Source: Capitulum mitella
Taxonomy: Eukaryota; Arthropoda; Thecostraca; Pollicipedomorpha; Pollicipedidae
Reading direction: 5' to 3'
Length of the DNA: 64,000 bases
Assembly (NCBI GenBank): GCA_030062745.1
Contig: CP099839.1
Coordinates: 12,253,302-12,317,301, forward strand
Each line of letters starts with the position of its first letter. Position 1 is the first letter of the stretch. Made by a program: the position numbers and the translations under genes. The notes under the pieces were generated by a model. That model had not been told where the DNA came from. It made no database searches and worked only from the letters and a program-made list of their open reading frames with translations. Below, piece after piece: positions 36,160-49,269 of the stretch.

Positions 36160-37650
36160 CGTGAAATAAAAGCTAACAAGTGTTGAACCTCGGTAATACG
36201 GGGTGCTTTTGAATTGTATCAATTCATAAAAACCTTTGCATTTTCGTGTTGTTTGTGACGTCATGTTTGCCATTTTGGAATCACAACCATTTACTGAATA
36301 CTTTATTCCATGGTACATGCATGCTTGGTATATTTGCTCATTTCATACTGCTTTATTTGCTATCATATATATATATACTTGTTTATTTACTTTTAAGGCC
36401 TATATTCCACTTAACCATATATTTATTGAGCCAAACTGTCTTCAGTGTACCACTGTCCGCCAAACTGGTCATATCGATAACCTCGTCCAACTGTTTCGAT
36501 TTAGTCTTTTTCACATAGTACCATGTACAATCTATGCGTTTATAGTATTTTCGCCATGGAAATGTTAAACTATTGACATATTTAGTGGTAATCAGCACTA
36601 GAATTTCTTCAACAAAAAAAGCTTATAAACGCAAGAAGAAAAGGAAAAAACACCACTGCATGGAACGAATAAATATTTGAAATCATCTAGAAGCCAGCTG
36701 TAACCGATCGCCTTTGCCGAAAGGTGTGATGCAAGTTATGGCACAAATGCAAGGGTGTAGCAGGGTAAAATAAGATAAGACTACCGAATGTTCTGGTAGT
36801 GCTCAAATGCCGACGATTGGGATCTTGCAGTAGAAAAGAGCACCTTGGAAAATTCATTATCAACGAAACTTACTCTGATGTATGTTGGACCTTCGTTTTC
36901 ACAGAGCACGGGCGTGGCCATATAGACCTAAAACATCATAAGACGTGGAAGAAAACAGAAACAATTGGTTACTCGTCACGAGGATACTCGTCGAAGATAC
37001 TCCTACTCAAGAATGTCATGGCGCTTTTGAGGAAATCTGATGTCGATAGTCAGTTGTCCTTTGAAAGAGCTCATCAGCCCCAAGGACTCACAGCTCTCAA
37101 TCGCCAACCAGATGCTTTGTTACCTAAATGGAGCTGTGCCTGCGGGAGCGCGAGAAATTTCAGAGTCGCAGTCCGGTTTGTTCGAGAAAATCTCGCAGAC
37201 AGTTTCGAAGTGGTGGTTCGGAAATTCCCACGTCCGCTCTGATAACTCCGCAGTGGTTCAGAAACGCGTTTTGATAGGTTCCATTGTTTAAAATCCAATG
37301 GTGGTAGTAGTTTTACACGCAGCAAAACACTTGCCTTATTGGAGAAGTTAGGAGACATTGGACGCTTCATGCATGTATTTGCACGCTGTGAAAATCCATC
37401 TCTGTTCCGTTGTTTTCCAGTCGGGATCACGGTGAGACTATGTACTGCAGACAAAGCCAAAGCCGACGGGGTGACCCCTCATTGGGTCACGGCCGTCCGG
37501 CGCGGACTCACCAAGCTATCGCGGTGAGATCACGGCGCAATATTCTGCCAACTGTGCTACAGGCAATCCCGGCACACAATCAACGTTCCAGAAATTCCCG
37601 CGCAATCGATCATGTAGAGCTGAAGTACCCGATGCTGTTCTTCTGCATCG
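36160..37650. other. Stretch with no recognisable gene
   Basis: Frames of up to 147 codons (36799-37242 plus) overlap frames on the other strand and show no domain. No repeats with clear ends were seen. Confidence 0.3.
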
Positions 37651-37659
37651 GTATCTGTC

Positions 37660-38070
37660 CTTCCGATCCCCCAGCAACAGGGCCGTCGGATTCCGGTTCA
37701 GAGGCCCTCAGGGGCCCCGGTGCGGCATCCGTTGTGAGACACGGCTCCTGCGGGCCTCATCAGCGCCGCCCGGGCCTGTGTCGATGTTAATTGTCTCAGG
37801 GGCGCCGAGGCCAGCGTCCGCAGTCCTTCCGCAACCGGCGCCGGTACGTCATTGGCCATCGAGCGGCGCTCGAGAACCGAGGAAACGGTCGAGATCGCAA
37901 AGAAAAGCCGAGACTTCCGGGACAGAGGAGCGGCCGGCCGGCGGACACGGGCGCTCGTTATTTCAGGTGATCGGATCGAGTTTCCTGGGAGGGCAACGCA
38001 GCTCGCTGTAAGGCCGGCGCCATTACGCCGGCAGGAGACGTCGCAGCCGTCACGAGGCGCTGGAAACGTG
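37660..38070. other. CpG-rich island
   Basis: GC- and CG-rich over about 400 bp with Arg/Pro-rich frames on the plus strand. No splice pair or domain can be defended. Confidence 0.4.
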
Positions 38071-39274
38071 CTGAGAGATCCCTTTGTCCTGATAGAGACC
38101 GAGTGACTGATGGCTCGAGTAGGCGTCAGTTATGGAGATCTAGAACACCATCATGCGATGAGAACGAGGGTTTGCAAATCTAACCATTTCATCAGAGCAT
38201 TCGGCCATTGGTGCTACAGATCTATGGTGCGATAACGGCGAGTTAAAAATTGGTGACGATTGTCAAGCGGACAAGATTCCTAGACCGCGACACAGTAGAC
38301 AATTGAGCGTAAACAGCCACGAGCGTTGGGCACAAACTAACTCAGCCAAGAGCTGAACAACCAACGCGAAAGCAATGAAGGTCCGTATGAAAGCATGCCG
38401 GTGACGTTACAGATGCAGTCCTTGGCATTTGAAAGAATTTGAAAATCCCGGGCGTTTAGCTTCTATTACATACCCTATAGCAGACAACAGGCATACTAAT
38501 TTCCTTTATTGAAGGATTCACATATCTAGCGGCGACAAAGAATATCTCGGTTATGAAAAATGGGGTGCAACAATGAATGGCAGATAACAAATCTGCCACG
38601 GAGCCATATTGTGAGGTGCGGTATTTCATTTGACACGGGAAGAGACCCACATGGAGGTGAATTTGGGAATCGGGACACCGTGTTCCAGATGAGCGAGTCA
38701 TAAGTCAGCTGATGTGTAAAATAACACAAACTGGCCGGAAAAACAAGATATCTGAACTGCAGATATGTACTACGCTCAGTGTTCTAGTCAGGTACTAAAG
38801 CTATTGAAACAGTGGTGCCCTGGTTACCGCATTCTCGATTACGTTGCTTTTTTGTCCAGCAATTTTCTGTTTTCGGTAGATTTCTCACCTAGGTACATAC
38901 AAGTAAAGGCACTTGAGCAAAAATAACCTGGTAACCAAAGAAACGCGACGAAACACACAATCGATGACACATATGTCACTGTGATGAGTGTTTCTCCATC
39001 TGATCATCCAAAAGTGGTCCCAGAATGAGTGAAAACAGACGGAAAAATGCTTTTCGACGCAGCTGGTAAGATGGCACTTGAGGCTTTCCAAGTTTCACAA
39101 AGACCACGGAAAACAATCCTCTTGTCTGAGTAATTTTTTGTTTCCAGTCAAATCCTCCTGTCCGACCCAGACAACAGAACCACATGGACTGCCAGGTGAC
39201 ACGTGTTCAGATAGCGTACTGTCGTATACTATAACGTCTATGCTATAACATAACGTCTTGAACCTCGAAATGTT

Positions 39275-40487
39275 TTAATCATATTCCGTGCTGGGGAGCG
39301 GGGCAGACCCTCCGGTTTTTCGTTCGCCATTCCCCAAGTTCTGGAAGCTGCTTCACAACACTTGGTGGCCTTCTTTTAATACGTTTTTCACATGTTGTGA
39401 CAAAATGTTGAAATTTGACTCCTCCAAAGGCGATTCCAAGACACCTTTCAGGAAGGCATACTTTAGGAATACTGCACTTTCTGGAGATCGCGCATTTCAA
39501 CGTAATCATGTACTATTCTGATGTCCTTTATGATGTCGCGGATGTTTTTAAATGATCGAAATGTTTGTACGCTACACGATGTCAAGTTTCTTAATGCTGG
39601 TGAATGGCGGATCCAGGGGCATGTAAAAGGGCTATATATATTTTCTTGTTTTTAAGAATGCATAACTTATTGTATGACTAAACAAAGCTAACGTCTGGCA
39701 TAGACATATCCTAACTAAAGCATACAATTCATCTATGTATACTCCCAAGAGCATCTCAAGACATCGGTTGCAGGGTGCGCATCAGTGGACCTAACAGACA
39801 TCTGGGTCTGTGTGACTGATTTGGTAGTTCCGCATATAGTAAGATCAATGTCATACATTTCAGTATACATGAAAAAAGTCATACATGAAAAAAGATCACA
39901 GGCGGTTCCAGGACAATGTAAAATAGAGTATTAATTTCTTATTCCTGAGAAACTATGATTCAATTTACCACAAAGAAAGTTAAACAACTTTTTCTGGTAA
40001 ATGGATCCGCCTACGAGCATTTGTCATACGTGTACACTATGGCATGTGACACCTTTGGAAACATTTTCTAAACATAGATAAGCTCGCCGGAGTCAAGATA
40101 TGTTGTAGAATAAATAACACTTCACTTTTTTATGTGCTCTAGACATGTCTATGAACTTTGAAAATCAGCCTCTTTCTAACATATGTGACAAACCTATCAA
40201 CTATTCGTAGAATGGTACGAACTAGAACAAATTTGGTTATAAAATGTGGTCAGGAGGCTCGTAAAAGCAATGCCCTCAATTATACCCCATTTTGACCCCC
40301 TATCCTCCTTTTCAAAATTTTCGACATTTCGTTCTTTAGAAAAGCAGATCTCGCTACAGGCTATCGAACGCCGTTTTTTACCAGGAAGTCGGGTCAATAC
40401 TTTTCGAGATCGCAGGGAGCAGAATTTGCCCCCCTCCCCACCAGCACAGAATCGCACGTGTCGTACAGGAGCAAGGAACAGGGCTAA
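39275..40487 (+). mobile_element. piggyBac-like element, old diverged copy (copy 4)
   Basis: It starts TTAATCATATTCCGTGC and aligns with copies 1 and 3 through landmark words: CGGTTTTTCGTTCGCCATTC, CACTTGGTGG and TTGTGACAAAATG at the left; ACCCCATTTTGACC, TTTTCGAGATCGCAGGG and a C-rich run at the right. The end GGAACAGGGCTAA at 40487 corresponds to GGAATAGGGTTAA. Length, 1213 bp, equals the young copies, so it seems full length. Divergence is high in the centre. It was identified by eye from conserved landmarks. Confidence 0.6.
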
Positions 40488-40961
40488 GCAAGGCTAAGAT
40501 CCACTCGGCATTACATACTGACTGGTTATATTTTGCATTCCTACTTACGGACGCTCTCTCTGGTCTGCCTGAGGTTAACCATATGAAACAACTCCTTTGT
40601 TCAACTCCCTTTGCGAGACGGACTGACTGGCCGTTATCATGCATGGTTCCACGTCGTCAAAAATCTGTTCCCATTCGAACATCTTCCACACTTGCAGCTC
40701 ACACATTTTCCTCGCCGTCACCTGGGACCAAGATTATTCGGCAGATTTTGACTACAAAAGCCTCTAAGTAATGGCACGTATCAGGGTCGGGCGGGAAGAA
40801 TAACGAGCCCGATCTCATTAAGGCTGGACCATTGATCGCCAGGTGATCAGGCTCGCGGGCGGCGGCTCTACAGCCGCGCCGAATTAGTCAGGCCGGCAAT
40901 CAGTCGGGCCGGCCGGCCGAGCTTGTGCATTACCGCACGGCTGTCGCGCGCCAGGTGTGCG

Positions 40962-41430
40962 GCACCGGGCCGTCCTCCCGGCACCCGGCCGTCCTCCCGG
41001 CACCCGGCCGTCCTCCCGGAACCCGGCCGTCCTCCCGGAACCCGGCCGTCCTCCCGGTGCCCGGTCGTCCTCCCGGAACCCCGCCGTCCTCCAGGCACCC
41101 AGCCGTCCTCCCGGCATCCGGCCGTCCTCCCGGCACCGGGCTGTCCTGAAACACGGCCGTCCTACCGGCACCCGGCCGTCCTCCTGGAACCCGGCCATCC
41201 TCTTGGAACCCGGCCGTCCTCTTGGAACCCGGCCGTTCTCTTGGCACCCGGCCGTCCTCCCGGCACCCGGCCCTCCTCCCGGCATCCGTTCGCCCCGCCG
41301 GCAACCGGCCGTCCTCCCGGCACCGGGCCGTCCTCCCATAATCGTACCTTCCTCCCGGCGTCGGGCCGTTCTCCCAGCACCGAGCCGCCCTCCCGCACTC
41401 AGCCGTCTTCCCGGCGCCCGGCCAGTCTTA
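40962..41430. repeat. 19-bp GC-rich minisatellite
   Basis: About 24 imperfect copies of a 19-bp unit (CACCCGGCCGTCCTCCCGG and variants), cleanest at 40977-41130. As 19 is not a multiple of 3, each forward frame cycles through the same 57-bp, 19-residue repeat. No unit carries a stop, so several frames stay open on both strands. There is no evidence that any is translated. Confidence 0.9.
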
Positions 41431-41984
41431 CTGGGAGGTCCCTCGCGATCAACAGCGGTGGCAGTCATTATCGTACGCTACCAACAGGAGCGAGAGATAA
41501 AGCCGCTATCTGCATCGGCCACAATCTGCGGGACTGCCGGATCGCCCTCGCACGTGGTCGTCAGAAATGCAGGGTCGGTGTCAGACAGGACCCGCAGGAC
41601 TGTGCATGAACGACATTCATGATCACAGTCATTGACGGCCTGGCGCATATTCGGCAGGTTAGAAAGATCAGTCTCTCCCGCGGGCCGCGTTCGGAGCGAG
41701 CAGGGCACGGACGGGGCACGGTATCAATCTCGCGCCACGAAAGGTGCTCCAGGTAAAACCGGGGACGAATGTGCGCGCATTTCCTGAACTAGCTGTTGTT
41801 CTTATGCATGACTGTATGCATGCAAGAACACCCCGAAGCTTTTTCATTTCTTTATCTATTTTGCCGCTTTGGACAATTCACGCATAACTTGGCTGTTCTC
41901 AGTCGTGCGTCATAGGACATAAAAGGTTATGGTATGGACGGGGATTCCAGTCATACAGGTTGTTCCACAGGTACTTGGAATTAA

Positions 41985-42350
41985 ATGTACTACAAGCTAA
42001 ACAAATCCGGTCCTGATTCCGACCTTGACAACTTCAGACACACCTCCTTAGTCTTTTTCATTAGCAGAATTGTTGAACGGATCGTTCAGCGCCAACTTTA
42101 CGCGTATTTTTCTGACAACAATCCCTTTTCTCCTGTTCAACACGCTCCCAGGTCATGCCACTCGAGCGAGACCGTACTGATCAAAACATTTGGCAAAGTT
42201 TGCTCTTTGAATGGCGGGGTAGGGATGATTCCCCTCCGTTTGACCGATTTAAGCAAATTTTTCGATGTGACTGATCACTTTAAACTCTTCACTAGATTAG
42301 AGCTGCATGGAGTCGACGGTAAATGGTTCCGCTCTCACCTAAAAAAATAA
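41985..42350 (+). pseudogene. Non-LTR retrotransposon reverse-transcriptase fragment
   Basis: A 121-codon frame holds KSGPDSDLDNFRHTSL, SRIVERIVQRQLYAYF and PVQHAPRSCHSSETVL, the RT 2-3 region of Jockey/CR1-type LINEs (usual pattern: KSGDP.. D..NFRPISLL, FS.VQ.GFR...S..TAL). It continues to LSKFFDVTDH, where motif A usually reads LSKAFDxxDH. It ends at a stop after KWFRSHLKK. The catalytic YADD box, endonuclease and 3' tail are absent. It is a 5'- and 3'-truncated dead fragment. Confidence 0.75.
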
Positions 42351-42769
42351 TGCAACGTTGCTCCGAAAAGGAGCAAATAACTCTGCAAATTAGTGCGCCG
42401 CAACAACGGACTATTAGCTCTTGCTGCCCCGAGATTGCAAGAGGATACATGAAGCCATTTCTCACCTGAGTCAGTCAGTTAAGCTAAGATGCCCAGTTGT
42501 CCTTTTTTGAAGTGATGTTTTACGGTTGCTTATTCTGAGCAGAGCTACTCCTGAGCAAACGAATGGGACTGACGAATCGGAAGTCAGGGCATTCCGTATT
42601 TTCAGGCCCTCCAAAAAGCTTTCCAAATCTGTCCAAATTAAAGTTTTACCAGCCAAGAGGTAAACCATTCTGGCAAGTCTTCGCGAAAAATGGGCATGCC
42701 AACAGCGTTTGTGTTTCGTTGGCGCCGCAACCGGCTCCAATGCGGCTTCTGAGAAGCCAGCGCGGCTGG

Positions 42770-43360
42770 AGGCTTCTGGCGATGTCGTCAGGCGCCGGCT
42801 CGGCCAGTGGAACACGAAAACTCAATTCCGGACGGGCGGTCTCCATACGCAACCTCCTCCACCCAGACAGCGTCGCCATCGATTCACGGTACGCGCCGGG
42901 ATCGATTCAACGTAACGCGGCGCCGGCGGCAGCGGGGGCGCCGTCGACGGCGACGGCAGGGCGACCTGAGCTCGGAGCCCGCCTGAGCCCGACGGCGGCG
43001 ACGGACGACGACCAGGGGCCGCTGGAGGACGGCCGGTCGACTGGCGTGACGAGTGGCGGACGACTGTATGGACGGGGGAGGGAGGAGGGGCGCCACCGAG
43101 CGGACGGAGGGGGAAACTGGATCGTCCCCGAGCGGACGGAAGACATGCTGCCACCGAGCTCTGGGAGAAGGGACGAGGGAGGCTGGGCCGCTCCCGAGCG
43201 CAGGGAGGACAAGGGAGGGGCCGCCCCCGAAAGGAGGGAGGAGGGAGGCCGGACCGCCACCGCACGGAGGGAGGGAGAGGCTGAGCCTCCGCCGAACGGA
43301 AGGAGAAGGAGGTTGGGCCGTCATCCGTTGGGTCGAGTGCCTTCAGGACCGTTAACACGG
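42770..43360. other. CpG-rich island with purine-rich imperfect repeats
   Basis: From about 43060 to 43330 the plus strand holds recurring words GAGCGGACGGA, GGGAGGAGGGA and CCGCCCCCGA at irregular spacing of about 40-50 bp. Frames of up to 267 (plus) and 178 (minus) codons are open, but their content follows the repeat. No domain. Confidence 0.45.
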
Positions 43361-43966
43361 CATTGAATCCGCTCCAGCTGTTTGGATACTTTGTGAGAAA
43401 CTGAACTCAGTTGTACAGCGTGGTGGTCCTGCTGTTCAGACCGACACTTTGAGAACACTTGTCTGCGAAAGCCACCTGAGATGTTGCCGATATATCAGGA
43501 AGTGGTGCAAGGTTATGTTCGTGGCGAGAAATGCAATCAGGGTAATTACATTTCCTGTTCGAGGATCCAATAACGCCTCATTTCTCTGTTCTCATCTGCA
43601 TGCCCTCTTCATTCATGAGCTCCGCGAAAGCCAAGTACTTTGATGAAAGTAAAAGGCGAGTCAGACTGACGTGTGGTGTGAAACATCCCAGACCTCGTCC
43701 GTGCGTGAATAATGGCTATTCGCTGTCGGAAAGAAACACAATCGCGATGCTTCACGCCAGTCTTATCAGTGGTCATGCAATACAACACCATTCTGGTGAC
43801 GATTATGTCTCACGGCAGCTGGTTTCAGCTTGCCATAAACACACCGGATGAAGTAAATTCCATCAGTTGATAAGCTGCCGGAGGCGTCGCCTGAGTATGG
43901 TAACGAAAGCTCAAGTACCAGTCGAAGGAAGCAGTGCTTCGCATAAAAATCAGATTCAAAGGTCTT

Positions 43967-44010
43967 GAATGAATTGAATGAATTGAATGAATTGAATGAA
44001 CTGAAATGAA
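43967..44010. repeat. (GAATGAATT)n tandem repeat
   Basis: Four or so copies of a 9-bp unit, TGAATGAAT. Confidence 0.8.
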
Positions 44011-45250
44011 AACGGTAAGTTTATTTTTCAACGGAAGACGTGAGAAAACTTTGAGATGTCTTGGAAGAAAATGAGATAATGTTTACGTCTTGTGACACGT
44101 GTACGAGGCAAAACCATAACCGACCCTCCTCCCTCTTCAGCACTGGAGGTTAAGTTGAAAAGATGCGGGCCTCAAATTGGCCTTGATATGATAGCAAAAA
44201 ATGTGGCTATCTTGATAGGATTTTAGTGTTTCTGTTGTGCTATGCTGGTGTTTGAGGTTATTTTTTTGCCTTCCGAAAATATGACACGGTGGACAAATAC
44301 CTCACATGGGAGCTTTACACTGATAAGAACATTTATAAAGGTTAGACAAAACTAGCCGGAAACTACCCGAAAAACTCAGTGGATACTAGTAGAACTAACC
44401 AAGCGTTTCATGTGTTATTAAACGAATGTAAAATCGCCCCATTACTGTGTTAACAAGCTAAGAAACACTAAGTCGGTACCATTGCGGACTATGACACTAT
44501 GATTTTGTGCTAGTTCCGAGTTGGTTTTGGGGAGTATTCAGCTGCTTGCACTGTGGTGACCGTTTGCGCTCAGCGCGTCGCGACGCCATATTGTTTTGTG
44601 TGATGGTGGCACGTGTTGCGATCCGTGTTACGATTGGTGAGGAAAGCAACGTACCATTTTCAGCAATATGTGAAGAAATATCGGACGTAACTCAAAGGCG
44701 TGGCATAATTAGGGTGGTACTTCATTGTTCACTGTTCACTGTGTTTATTTCGATCAGGCAGGTGAGATGAATGTGAAGACCAGACAAGAAGTTCTCCTGT
44801 GCCACCGGTGTCTGTGCGCATTGCGATTTAGCCCCTACCGAGTTGAAAATCAGTCTGAGGCGAACATACAAAGTTTTTTTCAGAAATGGCGGGTAGCTTG
44901 TCATCTTACACCGAGAGTGTGGACACCACTGCCTGTTGACAAGTGTACGGCGCCCACTGGTGGTTAACACCGACGATGGCAGCGACGGGAACACGGGGCG
45001 ATGGTTGGACTGCATGCGGACTCCGAAAACGCCAGCTTGTTAAGGGCCATCTTGAGACGGTCAACCGTTCCGAGTTGTACAATCAGACAAAGAGTCGTTG
45101 AATGTCAAAATGCATTTACTTCCCGAACGTCGATTATGTCAGACTGATGTTTAAACTGAGACGAGAATGAATCTTAGAAGGCTTTTATCCCAATTTGCTT
45201 GAGTTTTACCTTAGTTTGCTGTATGAACGGATATGAGAGTTTTGCATTTC
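44011..45250. other. Stretch with no recognisable gene
   Basis: Frames of up to 97 codons on both strands, none with a domain. Confidence 0.35.
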
Positions 45251-45252
45251 TT

Positions 45253-46474
45253 TTAACCCTATTCCCGGAGGGCTAGACGGTATGGCCGATTCCCGGCAGG
45301 GGGGGGGGCGGATTCGGCCCCCCCCCTGAGATCTCGAGAACTACTTATCCGATTTCATCGCAACAAACGGCAATCGATTTGCCGTGACGTGAAATACATT
45401 TTGATAAAAAGAAATTTTCAAAATTTTGAAATTTGTGGATACAGGGGGGGGCAAAAATGTCAAAATGGGGGGTACTTTTTGACTTCTTATAACTCCGTTG
45501 TTTATGGACTGATTTCGATGAAACTGGCATCAATCGAGAGATTATGGATAGGGCTTTTACCATGGGTATGCAAACTTGAAATTTTGAGAAAATTCATGGG
45601 CGGTCACAGGGTTTCAAAAATAGGGGGATTAGTTTTCCAATAACGGAATGAACAAAAGAGGCCAAAACACTTTTTTAGCTTCTGCTAGTCATGTTATGCT
45701 AAAGAAGTACAAATCTCATTACAATGTTTGTATAATGTTAGCATAGGCGGTGCCAGGGACATAAAAAAGGGGGATTTGTCATGGTCACACGTTTCTCAGA
45801 TCAACTTGTGACCTTTGACCTTAAATGACCTCCAGTGACCTTGGGGTCACTTGGAATGATGTCGTGTGCATTCAGTATTATCTGTAAACGTTTTTAATCG
45901 ATTAAATTCACTCTATTCCAAAAAAATCATTTTTTGGCTTTTGCGATATAGGGTACGTGCACTGACATTTTAGGTCATAGCTCCGTGACCTGACCTGATA
46001 TCAAGCTGAAACTTGGTACACAAGTAGAGGGCATCGTTCTACGTCATATATATTCCGTGTTTGGCATTTGAAAAAACGGCGCCGAAATTATTGCGAAAAA
46101 ACAAATTTTGACTTTTGACCTTGACCTGACCTTGTAAAGTGATCTCAGATAAACCAAATTACATATGCACATTTCCCAACTATTTAGCTATATACTCATA
46201 TAAAGTTTTAAGTTCTATCTTAAAAACTCTGTTTTTGGCAGACATTTTCCTTTTACCCTCAACATGGCCAAAAATGACCTGAGGCGCCTCCCAAAAACGT
46301 TGCCTGGCTCCGCCCCTGAGCAAACTAGAATTTTGAAATTTTGTCACGGTGCGTAGAAGGAATAGGTAGGAAAAGTCACCAAGTTTCGTGAGGCTGCGTC
46401 AAAAAGCCTGGAATTGGCAAGCAAAAAACCCGAGGGGGGGCGGATTCCGCCCCCCCTGCCGGGAATAGGGTTAA
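45253..46474 (-). mobile_element. piggyBac-like non-autonomous element, copy 2 (reverse)
   Basis: TTAACCCTATTCCCGG at the left and CCGGGAATAGGGTTAA at the right, with intact TTAA on both sides; 1222 bp. It is inverted relative to copies 1 and 3. The left end (the 3' end of the family) contains a second internal copy of the ATTCCCGG word before a G10 run paired with a C9 run. It has no transposase. A plus/minus pair of short frames shared with copy 3 reflects sequence similarity, not coding. Confidence 0.85.
45809..45841 (-). promoter_or_regulatory. AGGTCA direct-repeat array inside copy 2
   Basis: Four TGACCT words (AGGTCA on the minus strand) lie at 45809-45814, 45816-45821, 45826-45831 and 45836-45841, with spacers 1, 4 and 4. 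AGGTCA direct repeats spaced by 1 or 4 bind nuclear-receptor dimers in animals. Binding here is inference. Confidence 0.45.
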
Positions 46475-46479
46475 ATCAA

Positions 46480-49110
46480 ATGAACCTCGTATTGAGTCTT
46501 TTCCGCAGTATGGCTTAATTTTATTTTTTACCTTACTATCCTCCTGGGTTTGCACTAGTCACTTAACGTTTCTTTAGCTTTTCCTAAGTATTTTGCTCCT
46601 GTTGCCTTAGTTTCTCCTTGGTTTCGCAATGGCCACCTTAGTTTTTTGCTAGTTTTGTCTTTATTTTGGACTAGTTTTGTCGTAGGGCAAATTGGTAACT
46701 AAAGCATTCGTAGGAGAAGTTAAGTCATAACCTCTGTCAGTACAGGCCATTTGTGGCCGCGATACGCAGCTGGACGTGACAAGATCCAGGCTCTGGCGAC
46801 ACATGAGCACTTTCGGCTGCGCTTTTTGTGATCTGCTTCCTGCCTTCCGATCGCATCCTCCTTTCCGCAGCAATTCTCCAAGGCTTCGCCTCGTCTTCCG
46901 GGAAACGGCGTCGTCACCGGCTGCTCTCGGTCATCGTCCATTTCCCGGAGAAAAGACTCAGCATCAAAGCACTTTGACGCGCCCGGAGCGACGGCAAATG
47001 GCTGTCCGAATCCCTGTCGCTAACGCTTCCCAATGGCCGCGGGCACAAACAGTTCAGCGTGGACTACCTCGTTTCATTCTGCCGCTGGACGGACGTTTGA
47101 CCCACTGAAGACCACTCACTGGTCGGGAAATCTAATAACCGTGGCGATCGGTCGCGGCGGTGTGCGACCTGAGGACATCCCGGCCACAAGGAAGCCGGTC
47201 ATCGCTCGATAAATCCATATACCACCGGACATCCACCCAGCCCATTGGTCACTGAGATTGCAAACACGTCAGACTAGAGAGAGGCGGAGACGTATCCAAA
47301 AAGTTGAAACGCCCCGCGTTGGACGCCGGCCAAATGTCCGAGATCAACGTCTAATTACAGTAAATGCAGAGTGGAACAGACAGTCGCAGGGAACGCTCCC
47401 TGTGCGGTTTCCACGACGCAAATTAGGAGGCCAAAAAGTAGGGGGTAGGGGCATTTAATCAATCTTTTCCTGGTATGAGTCGGCCATAATTCGTTTCTCC
47501 CTAAGTAATTAACAATGACGTTACGCTATAAAAACATTGTTCCAAAGTTTTGCCATTTAGAAATAACGAAAAATGCCGAGATTTGGATTACTTGTACGGA
47601 TAGTTTCGGATTTCAGCAGAATGTCGAATATCAACCAAATCATCCGAAAACGTACGTAAACGAACTTTCTGTGTGTCCAGGGCGAGAGGACCGCTGACAG
47701 CAAAAATTTAGAGCCGCAATTCTGGAACCCACTTTGTAGTGTCTATTGCAATCCATAGACGTCATGAATGTAGCAAATGCTTGGCTGGATCTGGGCACGG
47801 TATGGCTGTCAAGCGCTGATCGACGTCGACTAGCTACCACATTCATTCTTTTCAGTGCAGTGACCATTTTCTCGATAGCAAATTAGTACGACTTAAGAAT
47901 GTGATGGCCTGTTTTGCTAATCATACTTTACTAATAATCACTTTAGCGTAAAAACAATGATTTTGGATTCTGTTTTCTTTTAATGACTTTGAATAATGCA
48001 AGCTTACACGTTACTTTCTACTAATGCATTCAGCTTTTAGCATAATTCCCGATATAAATTAGACTGGTAATGCATATAAATGGGGTCTACTGTTTTCTGT
48101 TCATATTTGAAAGCCATGTTGAAATATTACTTACCACCTTTTATTGTAAATTTAGTCCGAACATGATGAAGTGGGTGGTGTTGGGATCAAAGCCCATGTC
48201 AAGTCGAGCTTGTTCTCGAACACTTCCTGGTCCCACTTCCAAATGTTCCCAAGTAAATAGTAATTTTGCCTCAGGCGCCGAACCAACTGGTGCTGGGTTG
48301 CAATTCCACATCACGGTTGCCCAGTGACCGGCTGAACTTTTCTGTTTTGGCCGAACACAGGTGCCCATTTTAAGGCTCGAACCCAGTCCATGCCATACAC
48401 CGCATCCTTTTGTCCCGTTCATGATCGTGTGGGCCACGGCGACTGTTTTTTGTCTACTTAATTTTGTCATTTCAACAATTTTGTTTCCATGCATTTCGCA
48501 TTATAAAAGGATGTTTGTCGATCCATTTCAGTATTGCAACTCCTGCGATTGCACTTTTCAGCACCACTTGCGCCCCAGGCATTGTTCCCTGTCACTAATG
48601 AGCAGCTCAAAATCACCTGCAGAAACAAGGTCTACAAGCGAAAACATTACTTTCGGAACAGTCACGTTGAGAACATAGCGGCTTGCAAATCAACGCACTG
48701 CGAATGTGAACTCACAAAGGAGAACTGAGCTATTTTTCGTTGCGGATTTCATGATTCGGTGTACAGTGGTTGCGAAGTCAAAATGGATCGCAGAAAACGT
48801 AATGGCCGGGCCGGGTGGAGGTTAGCCGGCCTAATTTGGCGGCACCGTCGTGATGGCGGCGTACGGGCCAGTCTCCGGTCTGACGGTGGCACCATCTGAG
48901 TCCCACGCTCCCCTCCCGCTACCACTACCGCAGCTCACAAAACGTGATCGACCGGAGACACTGTGCGTTTACATGACATTTCTGTGCCGAAACGGAGGGG
49001 GGACGACCAGAGAATCTGTTGGGTACAAACGAATTAAAAAAAAACTGAAAAATGAAAAAATTAAAACAGCCCCATTTCATGTTTTTCTTTCGTTGTTAAA
49101 GTTAACAGGG
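46480..49110. other. Stretch with no recognisable gene; possible SINE
   Basis: Frames to 117 codons without domains. On the minus strand near 48374-48386 the word GGGTTCGAGCC resembles a tRNA-type B box, so 48150-48440 may be a tRNA-derived SINE. The A box is weak. Low confidence. Confidence 0.25.
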
Positions 49111-49114
49111 GAAA

Positions 49115-49268
49115 AGCCAGGATTTTCTTAAGGAGGGGGGCAGAGCTAAGTGTGAACTGAAAGCATACGAAAACTGCCTGCCGGGAAGACGACGTGCAAT
49201 GGTTTTCACAAAAATGCTGGCCTAAGGGGAGGGGCGGGACCCCCGGGCCCGCCTTGGCTGCGCCTGTG
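49115..49268 (+). repeat. Dispersed repeat, unoccupied copy
   Basis: It runs from AGCCAGGATTTTCTTAAGG to GGCTGCGCCTG. The same sequence, split by a piggyBac-like element, is at 52740-54094. It has no coding capacity and its family is unknown. Confidence 0.65.
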
Positions 49269-49269
49269 G

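Noticed and set aside
40884..41622. Frames of 194-228 codons on both strands
   Set aside because: They exist because the 19-bp minisatellite lacks stops in all frames. There is no start context or other evidence of translation.
45345..45563. Similar short peptides (MVKALSIISR...) in MITE copies 2 and 3
   Set aside because: The similarity follows from element identity. The frame is short, carries no domain and is not evidently kept in copy 1, so coding is not supported.
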